From Ahrensia sp. (lineage in GTDB: Bacteria; Pseudomonadota; Alphaproteobacteria; Rhizobiales; Rhizobiaceae), in the NCBI GenBank assembly GCA_003233475.1, contig QILU01000243.1, forward strand, positions 1 through 5,236: 5,236 bases of DNA. The letters are read 5' to 3'. A program made the translations under genes and the position numbers. Each line of letters begins with the position of its first letter. Position 1 is the first letter of the stretch. The notes beneath the pieces are model-generated. The model was given only the letters and a program-made list of their open reading frames with translations, was not told where the DNA came from and did not search any database. Below are positions 1 to 5,236 of this stretch, piece by piece.

Positions 1-1640
1 GCGGCTGTCGGACTTGGCACCCATGAAGTGTTAGCGCCGGCTTTAAGATGATCAATCTTTTGCTCCAGCATATCTGCCATCAAATCCGGCATGGCCCACA
101 TGCCCTTGCCGATTTGCGCTTTGCCCTGCAATCCGCATTCGAGGCCAATATCCACATTCCAGTTTTCATAGGCGGCAATCCATGAAGATTGTTTCATATC
201 CCCTTTTCGGATCATCGGCCCCGCTTCCATGGCGGTAAAAATTTCATCCCCTGTTCTGTCCAGGAACCCGGTATTAATGAACACAACCCGTTCCCGCGCA
301 ACGCGAATGCACTCTTTCAAATTGACGGTGGTACGGCGTTCTTCATCCATAATGCCCATTTTCAAAGCATTTTTGGGCAGGCCAAGTGAATCTTCAACCC
401 GCTGAAAAATCTCGCAGGCAAATGCCACTTCTTCCGGGCCATGCATTTTTGGCTTCACAATATACATAGATCCTTCTGAAGAATTCACCCCACGGCCATT
501 TGACCCCATGTCATGCAGGGAACAAAGTGCTGTGAGCATACAATCCATAATCCCTTCGGGTATTTCACTGCCATCAGCCAGCAGCACCGCCGGGTTGGTC
601 ATCAAATGCCCAACGTTGCGGTTAAGCATCAACACCTGCGCTTTCAGGCTGATGGGTTTCCCCTTGGGATCCAAATATTCCCTCGGCGGGTTTAACCGCC
701 GGGTCATCATCTCTCCACCCTTTTTGAAGCTCTCCTCCAGATCACCTTTCATCAACCCCAGCCAGTTGCGATAGGCCACAACCTTGTCTTCCGCATCTAC
801 GGCTGAGATGGAATCCTCATTGTCCATAATCGAGGTCAGCGCGGATTCAATTATCACATCGGAAATTCCCGCCCGGTCAGATTTCCCCACCGGGTGTTGA
901 CGGTTAATCACCACATCAACGTGCAGTCCGTTTTTAACAAAAAGCAGGTTTTCCAACCCGGCTTCTATCCCCTTGTACCCGACAAACTGCTCAACATTTG
1001 CCAAACTGGCCGTATCGCCATTTTCAAGAGAGACAACCAATCGGCCGGATTCAACACTAAACCCCGTGGCATCAGCCCAGGAACCCAGGGCAAGCGGTAT
1101 TGATTGATCGAGAAATTTGCGCGCCCAGTCCGTAACCCGCTTACCCCGTATCTCGTTATACCCGCCGCCTATAGCTGCTCCCCCATCGTCAGGTATCGCA
1201 TCCGTACCGTACAAAGCATTGTAGAGCGAACCCCAGCGCGCATTGGCGGCATTCAGGGCGTAACGGGCATTGGAAACAGGCACCACCAATTGCGGCCCCG
1301 CAATCCGGGCGATTTCATCGTCCACATTTTCCGTTTCAACCGAAAAGCCGCTGCCTTCCCCCACAATATACCCGATATCACGCAAAAAATTCAGGTACAA
1401 ATCGATATCGGTAAACCGGTCTTTGTTGTCCTTGTGCCACTCATCAATGGTCGTTTGCAAAACCTGGCGTTTTTTCAACAAAGCAGCATTTTTTGGCGCC
1501 AGATCAACGACAGTTTCCCCAAAGGATTTCCAGAATTGATCCTGCTCTACCCCGGTGCTGGGCAGCGCTTCATTGTTCACAAAATCAAACAGCTCTTCCG
1601 CAACCTGCAAACCTGCAGCCTCAATACGCTTCACACTCAT
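1..1640 (-). CDS. glcB: Malate synthase G, N-terminal 546 residues (partial, runs off left edge)
   Basis: Malate synthase G condenses glyoxylate with acetyl-CoA to give malate and CoA in the cytoplasm, for the glyoxylate shunt or glycolate use. The minus strand is open without interruption from the ATG at 1640-1638 to the window edge, giving 546 codons plus two bases. The family is usually about 720-730 residues, so roughly the last quarter, including the expected catalytic aspartate, lies outside. Visible signatures are [19 protein letters not shown] near residues 120-138, [10 protein letters not shown] with the expected catalytic Arg341, [12 protein letters not shown] near 400, and [17 protein letters not shown] followed by [13 protein letters not shown]. 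By comparison with the E. coli and Mycobacterium enzymes, Glu433 and Asp461 should be the Mg2+ ligands; their 28-residue spacing matches. The start is supported by a GGAG (1654-1651) 10 bases upstream. It is transcribed divergently from the small ORF at 1746. No frameshift or odd residue is seen. Family assignment is very secure. Confidence 0.97.
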   Translation of the reverse strand, partial: MSVKRIEAAGLQVAEELFDFVNNEALPSTGVEQDQFWKSFGETVVDLAPKNAALLKKRQVLQTTIDEWHKDNKDRFTDIDLYLNFLRDIGYIVGEGSGFSVETENVDDEIARIAGPQLVVPVSNARYALNAANARWGSLYNALYGTDAIPDDGGAAIGGGYNEIRGKRVTDWARKFLDQSIPLALGSWADATGFSVESGRLVVSLENGDTASLANVEQFVGYKGIEAGLENLLFVKNGLHVDVVINRQHPVGKSDRAGISDVIIESALTSIMDNEDSISAVDAEDKVVAYRNWLGLMKGDLEESFKKGGEMMTRRLNPPREYLDPKGKPISLKAQVLMLNRNVGHLMTNPAVLLADGSEIPEGIMDCMLTALCSLHDMGSNGRGVNSSEGSMYIVKPKMHGPEEVAFACEIFQRVEDSLGLPKNALKMGIMDEERRTTVNLKECIRVARERVVFINTGFLDRTGDEIFTAMEAGPMIRKGDMKQSSWIAAYENWNVDIGLECGLQGKAQIGKGMWAMPDLMADMLEQKIDHLKAGANTSWVPSPTA

Positions 1641-1650
1641 TACTCAACAT

Positions 1651-1654
1651 CTCC
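1651..1654 (-). promoter_or_regulatory. Probable ribosome binding site of glcB
   Basis: On the minus strand the sequence reads TTCGGAGATGTTGAGTAATG, so a GGAG core sits 10 bases before the glcB ATG. The spacing is slightly long. An ATG directly after the GGAG is out of frame with malate synthase, so it does not compete as the glcB start. This supports the start at 1640. Confidence 0.5.
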
Positions 1655-1717
1655 GAAAATACGTTTTTTGCCATCAGGCACTAATTTCATCCCTTGTTTG
1701 AAGGCTAGCCCAGGTCA

Positions 1718-1723
1718 GGTCAA
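1718..1723 (-). promoter_or_regulatory. Possible -35 element upstream of glcB
   Basis: On the minus strand TTGACC matches five of six bases of the sigma-70 -35 consensus and lies about 80 bases before the glcB start. No good -10 stands at the right distance: the best hexamer after a 17-base spacer, CAAACA, is poor. The element falls in the tandem AGGTCAGGTC of the plus strand. This is a weak suggestion from base matches alone. Confidence 0.2.
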
Positions 1724-1745
1724 CACAACTGTAACAACTTTATTT

Positions 1746-2045
1746 ATGAAAAATTTTGACTCTCCAGACGATACTGCGAGCACCAAATATCCAAAACAAA
1801 CAGTTCCAGTACAATTGTCAAAAAATTCCACTGAAAATATAGACCGCGTATACGCACTCATTGAATCTGAAGTTTTTTTGAACCTCAGCATTCTGGAAGT
1901 GCAATTGCATTCAAACACGCTGGTGGTCCTGTGCGATCATTCTGTTCCCACCTCAGATGTAACACTACTGTTGAAGAAAGCCTGGTTCGGCCCGATAGAA
2001 GTGTATTGCGCCAGTCAACTCATGGCAGGCGGGACGACAGTTTAG
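1746..2045 (+). CDS. Hypothetical 99-residue protein between glcB and prmA
   Basis: I do not recognise this protein. From the ATG at 1746 it encodes 99 residues. The first 30 or so are polar and rich in Ser, Thr, Asp and Lys (MKNFDSPDDTASTKYPKQ...) and look disordered. Residues from about 35 on alternate hydrophobic and charged positions as in a small alpha/beta fold, with segments such as IESEVFLNLSILEVQ and NTLVVLCDHSVPTSDVTLLL. There is no signal peptide, membrane segment or clear motif, apart from single cysteines in LCDH and VYCAS. No Shine-Dalgarno sequence precedes the ATG (upstream bases are AACAACTTTATTT), which weakens the call. The frame stays open far upstream, antisense to glcB, but that part reads as low-quality protein and is not included. 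The stop is 49 bases before prmA on the same strand, so co-transcription with prmA is possible. An opposite-strand ORF at 1715-1918 is less protein-like. Moderate confidence that it is a real gene. Confidence 0.5.
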   Translation: MKNFDSPDDTASTKYPKQTVPVQLSKNSTENIDRVYALIESEVFLNLSILEVQLHSNTLVVLCDHSVPTSDVTLLLKKAWFGPIEVYCASQLMAGGTTV

Positions 2046-2094
2046 AGTAAATTCGCTACAACACCCTATCGGCTCCATACGTGAATCACTCTCA

Positions 2095-2988
2095 ATGAAC
2101 CAAACGCGCCTCTATTTCATTGCCCGCAAACCCGAAGCCATGCACATCGCATCCATTCTCGACCCCCGGTTCGAAGAAGAAGGAGTGACAACGGTTTTAT
2201 TTGAGACCGAACAGGGCAACGGAGACTGGTGTTACTCCATCTACATTCCCCAAAATGAGGCCGCTCACTGGCGGGAGGAACTTACCCGGCGGCTGGGAAA
2301 TGACGCTTTTGGATTGACCATTAGTGAAGAAGTTCTTGAGAACAAAGATTGGGTGAATGAAACCCTGCGCAACCTTTCCCCCGTCAGCGCCGGCCGTTTT
2401 TATGTGCATGGTTCCCACGACAAAGATGAAGCAGCCAAAAAGCTTGTTCCGGTTCAAATAGACGCCGGACAGGCTTTTGGAACCGGTCACCACGGCACAA
2501 CAGCCGAGTGTCTGGATATGTTGGAGATCTGCTTGCGACAAAGTTCAGGGCAGTTGGGTCAACCCCGCAGGGCGCTGGATTTAGGAACCGGTTCGGGTGT
2601 TTTGGCCATTGCATTGGCAAAAGCTGCCCGCATTCCTGTTTTGGCCACGGATATTGACCCGGTGGCTACAAATGTTGCCCGTGAGAACTGCGCTCTCAAC
2701 GGAGTAGCCAACTTTGTGCGTTGTGAAACGGCAACGGGTTTTCAACATCCCCTATTTACCGGGTTCGGCAAGGTCGATTTGGTCTTCGCCAATATTCTGG
2801 CCCGCCCGCTTGAGGAATTAGCAAAACCGATGCGTGATCATGTTTCTTGCCGTGCGCAAATCATCCTGTCCGGCCTGTTGCCCCACCAGCGGGCACGGAT
2901 CGTTTCTGCCTATGCCCGTCAGGGAATGGTTATGGAACGCTGGCACATTCGCGACAACTGGCTAACCCTTCTTATGCGTGCCACCTAA
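2095..2988 (+). CDS. prmA: Ribosomal protein L11 methyltransferase
   Basis: PrmA is a cytoplasmic SAM-dependent enzyme that methylates amino groups of ribosomal protein L11; loss is usually tolerated. The 297-residue product matches the usual length of about 290-300. Residues 1 to roughly 100 form the substrate-recognition part, and the rest is a class I Rossmann methyltransferase. Visible motifs are the PrmA signature AFGTGHHGTT (127-136), SAM motif I LDLGTGSGVLAIA (161-173), the acidic residues of ATDIDP (184-189, Asp186 and Asp188) that are expected to contact SAM, the motif IV region FANILARPLEEL (231-242), and a C-terminal DNWLTLLM (287-294). The ATG at 2095 gives a normal N-terminus, but no clear Shine-Dalgarno precedes it (GTGAATCACTCTCA), so translation may depend on an unstructured leader or on coupling. 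It follows the hypothetical ORF by 49 bases and converges on the DUF1127 gene with a 5-bp gap. The sequence is intact with no missing motif. Confidence 0.97.
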   Translation: MNQTRLYFIARKPEAMHIASILDPRFEEEGVTTVLFETEQGNGDWCYSIYIPQNEAAHWREELTRRLGNDAFGLTISEEVLENKDWVNETLRNLSPVSAGRFYVHGSHDKDEAAKKLVPVQIDAGQAFGTGHHGTTAECLDMLEICLRQSSGQLGQPRRALDLGTGSGVLAIALAKAARIPVLATDIDPVATNVARENCALNGVANFVRCETATGFQHPLFTGFGKVDLVFANILARPLEELAKPMRDHVSCRAQIILSGLLPHQRARIVSAYARQGMVMERWHIRDNWLTLLMRAT

Positions 2989-2993
2989 ACGCA

Positions 2994-3158
2994 TCAATAG
3001 GGGTAGTTGGAAGCGCCTTGTTTTTTCAGCTCGTCACGGTTAAAGCCTGCATTTCTCAGCGTCTCATCATGGAGATTGAGCAAAGCACCATTTACATAGC
3101 GGTTGAACTGCTTTTCCCGGGCGGTTATCATGCGATTGAATGTATTACGAAATCCCAT
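2994..3158 (-). CDS. DUF1127 family small protein (54 residues)
   Basis: This is a small basic cytoplasmic protein with a C-terminal DUF1127 (YjiS-like) domain: RYVNGALLNLHDETLRNAGF at residues 20-39, then NRDELKKQG. The family pattern is a hydrophobic helix, a Leu-x-Asp-x-x-Leu turn, and a Gly-hydrophobic-x-Arg-Asp/Glu-hydrophobic end. DUF1127 proteins are abundant in alphaproteobacteria, and some are reported to act in RNA turnover or in phosphate and carbon responses; the role here is unknown. The ATG at 3158 is preferred because AGAAGGA (3173-3167) lies 8 bases upstream and the product begins MGFRNTFNRM, a typical start for this subgroup. A longer reading from an ATG at 3191 (65 residues) has no ribosome binding site and would place this one inside the coding sequence. 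The gene converges on prmA (5 bp between stops) and diverges from the aminopeptidase gene. The sequence ends NYPY. Confidence 0.87.
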   Translation of the reverse strand: MGFRNTFNRMITAREKQFNRYVNGALLNLHDETLRNAGFNRDELKKQGASNYPY

Positions 3159-3166
3159 TGCCTTAT

Positions 3167-3173
3167 TCCTTCT
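3167..3173 (-). promoter_or_regulatory. Ribosome binding site deciding the DUF1127 start
   Basis: On the minus strand AGAAGGA is followed by eight bases (ATAAGGCA) and then the ATG at 3158. This is a near-ideal Shine-Dalgarno. The upstream in-frame ATG at 3191 is preceded by CACTATTTTCTGTCTACG, with no purine-rich site. The site therefore favours the 54-residue product over the 65-residue one. Confidence 0.75.
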
Positions 3174-3340
3174 AATCTTGAGCCGGGCCATATTGTCCAG
3201 CGTAGACAGAAAATAGTGTTTTGGCTGAATTATGTAAGGCCCATTGTCGCAAATGAGCCCTGCGTTTTTTGCATAGATTTATTCACAAATTGAACACACT
3301 CGCTAAGCGCGGAAATTATGATATTGATAACAGGAACAAA

Positions 3341-3346
3341 AAAAGG
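3341..3346 (+). promoter_or_regulatory. Probable ribosome binding site of the aminopeptidase P gene
   Basis: AAAAGG stands six bases before the ATG at 3353 and nine before the adjacent in-frame ATG at 3356. It supports a start at one of these two codons rather than at 3269. Confidence 0.5.
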
Positions 3347-3352
3347 CCGCCT

Positions 3353-5178
3353 ATGATGTTCCAAAATTTTGATGCCCCTGCTTCTCCCGTTACAGGCAAT
3401 TCCCGCCTGAAGCTTTTACGAAAACTTATGCGGGATCAAAAAATTGATGCCGTTATTATTCCCCACGCGGATGAGCAAAATAATGAATACCTCCCCGCCG
3501 AGAAGGAACGACTGGCCTGGATAAGCGGTTTTACCGGGTCTGCCGGGAATGCCATTGTCTCAAGCAAAAATGCCGTCCTTCTTGTCGATGGCCGCTACAC
3601 ATTGCAGGCGAATGAGCAAACCGATCCGGACCACTGGCAAATTGAAAGTCTGATAGATACCCCACTAAACAAATGGATTGAACAAAACCTTCCAGAGATA
3701 AAATCCCTTGGCATCGACCCCTGGTTGCACAGTACCAATCAGGTGAAGAGTTTCAAAAAGGCCTGCAAGAAGTCAGGCGCTCTACTGGTTGAACTGCGAA
3801 AAAACCCCATAGACAAAATCTGGGATGATCAACCAGCGCCAACACTGGGACCCGCCCATATCCACAACCTCGCTTTTGTAGGCCGCCTTACCCACGACAA
3901 AATGCAAGACATGCAGGCGGTAATGGAAACAAACAAAGCGGACATTTGTGTTCTTACCGATCCCGCATCGGTGTGCTGGCTGTTTAATATTCGTGGCGAG
4001 GATGTCGCCCATACACCCATCGTTTTGACCCATGCAATCCTGCGCCGTGATGCCGAACCAAAACTATTCATTGACCAGCGCAAACTGGCTATCGATATCC
4101 GCGCTTTTCTCACCCAGGTGAGCGAATTGTGCGCGCCTTCCGATCTTGAACAAGAATTGCGCGGCCTTTCCGATGGTGCCCGCGTCATGCTTGACGGCAA
4201 TCGCGCAGCCCACGCGTTCACCACCATCGTTAAAAAAGCCGGCGGCACCGTGGTTTACGCCAATGACCCTGCGGCGCTTCCCCGTGCCATAAAAAATAAA
4301 GTTGAAATTGAGGGATCTAAATCCGCCCATCTGCGTGATGGAGCAGCGCTCACAAGTTTTCTGTTTTGGCTCGATCAACAACCACCAAATACAATTGACG
4401 AAATAACTGCTGCCAAAAAACTGGAGGAAATTCGCACCAAAATGACGAAGGAGTTTCCCCTGCGCGATATTTCGTTCGACACCATTTCCGGTGCCGGACC
4501 CAACGGTGCAATTGTGCATTACCGGGTAAACGAAAACACCAACCGCATGCTCAAAGACGGGGAGCTTTATCTTTGTGATTCCGGCGCACAATATAACGAT
4601 GGTACAACCGACATCACCCGCACCATCGCAATTGGCGACCCCGGCAAAGAAGAGCGCCGCGCATTTTCGCGATTGCCCTCGCCCGCTTTCCAAAAGGCAC
4701 CAGGGGCATGGATTTAGACCCCCTGGCTCGCATTGCGCTTTGGCAAAATGGGATGGATTACGCCCACGGAACCGGCCACGGGGTTGGCTCTTACCTTGCT
4801 GTCCACGAAGGTCCGCAAAACATTTCCAGACGTGGAACAGAAAAATTAATGCCCGGAATGATTGTTTCAAACGAGCCCGGTTATTACCGCGAAGGCCAGT
4901 TCGGCATACGCATTGAAAACCTTATTCTGGTGCGCGAAGCCGCTGATATTGATGGCGGCGACCAACCCATGATGGGCTTTGAAACCCTGTCTCTAGCCCC
5001 CATTGACCAACGGTTGATCGACCCCTTGTTGCTCAGCGATGATGAACTCCATTGGCTCAATGCCTACCATGGTTGGGTGCGAAGAAAACTGGAACCGCTG
5101 ATCCCTGCAGACGTGGCCCAATGGCTGAAAAAAGCAACCGAGCCGATGATAAAAAACCTGCCATCAGCATCGGCTTAG
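3353..5178 (+). pseudogene. Xaa-Pro aminopeptidase (M24B, aminopeptidase P), broken by an internal frameshifting deletion
   Basis: The intact family member is a cytoplasmic dimetal enzyme that removes an N-terminal residue preceding proline. Codons 1-438 (3353-4666) read in one frame and the rest (4669-5175) in another. The N-terminal creatinase-like domain is visible (PHADEQNNEYLP 37-48, GFTGSAGNA 59-67, VDGRYTLQA 78-86), then a second such domain and the M24 catalytic domain from about residue 300. Expected metal ligands are all encoded: two Asp in NDGTTDITRT (codons 4598 and 4610), His in HGTGHGVG (4777), Glu in NEPGYY (4873) and Glu in RIEN (4915). The first frame runs past codon 438 into 16 foreign residues and stops at 4715-4717. 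The second resumes as AIALARFPKGTRGMDLD. Relatives carry about eight residues (like TLVLKGHI) between these points, where only two bases remain, implying a loss of about 22 bp. Either half alone lacks required ligands, so no active enzyme is expected. The restored length of about 615 residues fits the family. An assembly error remains possible. Confidence 0.88.
4664..4672 (+). other. Deletion junction inside the aminopeptidase P gene
   Basis: At ATTTTCGCGATT the last matching first-frame residue is Phe (TTT, 4664-4666) and the first matching second-frame residue is Ala (GCG, 4669-4671). The TC between them could be the remnant of the Ile codon ATC that precedes Ala in relatives. Replacing two bases with the expected 24 would restore one frame. 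The exact breakpoint can slide by a few bases and cannot be fixed without a close relative. Confidence 0.7.
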
Positions 5179-5208
5179 GTGCAGTATTCTAGACTTGCGG
5201 CGCGTTCC

Positions 5209-5233
5209 CATCTCCACCCTTGAGGGGGAGATG
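5209..5233 (+). repeat. Hairpin-forming sequence after the aminopeptidase gene, possible intergenic repeat or terminator
   Basis: CATCTCC (5209-5215) pairs perfectly with GGAGATG (5227-5233). Inside, A5216 is a one-base bulge, CCC (5217-5219) pairs with GGG (5224-5226), and the loop is TTGA. The stem starts 30 bases after the aminopeptidase stop. Only three bases remain after it in the window, so a T-run cannot be checked; the visible CCG does not support a classical intrinsic terminator. The pattern CATCTCC...CCC-TTGA-GGGGGAGATG resembles palindromic units I recall as widespread between genes in rhizobia and relatives, so it may be the edge of a dispersed repeat. The repeat assignment is from memory and unverified; the pairing is seen directly. 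Confidence 0.5.
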
Positions 5234-5236
5234 CCG

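Larger units (their letters stand above)
3159..3352 (+). other. Intergenic region between divergent DUF1127 and aminopeptidase P genes
   Basis: These 194 bases should hold the promoters for both flanking genes. They are AT-rich towards the aminopeptidase gene (TTTTTTGCATAGATTTATTC near 3265-3284). Candidate hexamers such as TTGTCG (3244-3249) and TTGAAC (3290-3295) have no good -10 partner at 16-18 bases, so I do not call a specific promoter. A small palindrome CGCTAAGCG lies at 3301-3309. An in-frame ATG at 3269 extends the aminopeptidase frame upstream, but the extra 28 residues do not resemble the family N-terminus. Confidence 0.4.

Noticed and set aside
1712..1723. Tandem AGGTCAGGTC in the gap between glcB and the small ORF as an operator.
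   Set aside because: The repeat is only five bases long with two copies and matches no regulator site I can name; too weak to call beyond the possible -35 noted.
1104..1745. A long plus-strand open frame (214 codons) antisense to glcB and in frame with the 99-residue ORF.
   Set aside because: The minus strand here is unmistakable malate synthase G. The antisense translation has no recognisable motif and no start with a ribosome binding site, so it is a by-product of glcB codon composition. Only the part from 1746 is kept.
1715..1918. Minus-strand 67-codon frame opposite the hypothetical ORF.
   Set aside because: It is short and partly antisense to the more protein-like plus-strand frame, its start is buried inside that frame, and no ribosome binding site was noted.
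2974..2994. Inverted repeat ATGCGT/ACGCAT as a bidirectional terminator.
   Set aside because: The stem is only 6 bp with a 9-base loop and no T-run follows on either strand; it is within chance expectation.
2847..3293. Plus-strand 148-codon frame covering the end of prmA and the DUF1127 gene.
   Set aside because: It overlaps prmA out of frame and runs antisense through the DUF1127 gene, both of which have clear family evidence.
3269..3352. Upstream ATG extension of the aminopeptidase gene (28 residues).
   Set aside because: The extension (MHRFIHKLNTLAKR...) does not look like the family N-terminus, and a ribosome binding site stands just before the ATG pair at 3353/3356.
4064..4870. A 268-codon minus-strand open frame overlapping the aminopeptidase gene.
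   Set aside because: It lies antisense to well-conserved M24B sequence in both frames. Its translation is Cys/Gly/Arg rich with no domain pattern, so it is a shadow frame.

Overview
The window looks like a chromosomal segment of an alphaproteobacterium, most likely of the order Hyphomicrobiales (Rhizobiales). This rests on the style of the encoded proteins (class G malate synthase, a long M24B aminopeptidase P of about 610 residues, a short DUF1127 protein), on a prmA / DUF1127 / aminopeptidase P neighbourhood that I associate with this group from memory, and on a base composition near 50% GC by eye. No database search was possible. All recognisable genes are housekeeping or central-metabolism genes. 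I see no mobile element, CRISPR array, tRNA, rRNA, phage or defence system.

Layout: (1) Positions 1-1640, minus strand: the first 546 codons of malate synthase G (glcB), running off the left edge. (2) 1641-1745: a short gap between divergent genes. (3) 1746-2045, plus strand: a 99-residue ORF of unknown function, moderately convincing. (4) 2095-2988, plus strand: prmA, ribosomal protein L11 methyltransferase, complete. (5) 2994-3158, minus strand: a 54-residue DUF1127 protein whose stop lies only 5 bp from the prmA stop, so the two genes converge. (6) 3159-3352: a gap between divergent genes. (7) 3353-5178, plus strand: an Xaa-Pro aminopeptidase (M24B) gene broken by an apparent internal deletion of about 22 bp near 4667, which splits the catalytic domain between two frames. 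(8) 5179-5236: the 3' flank, ending in a hairpin-forming sequence at the right edge that may belong to an intergenic repeat family.

The genes do not form one pathway. glcB serves the glyoxylate shunt or glycolate use, prmA modifies the ribosome, and the aminopeptidase would recycle proline-containing peptides. The most noteworthy observation is the broken aminopeptidase: all metal ligands are still encoded but in two different frames, and the lesion is a multi-base loss rather than a one-base slip. I found no credible evidence of a new biological system.
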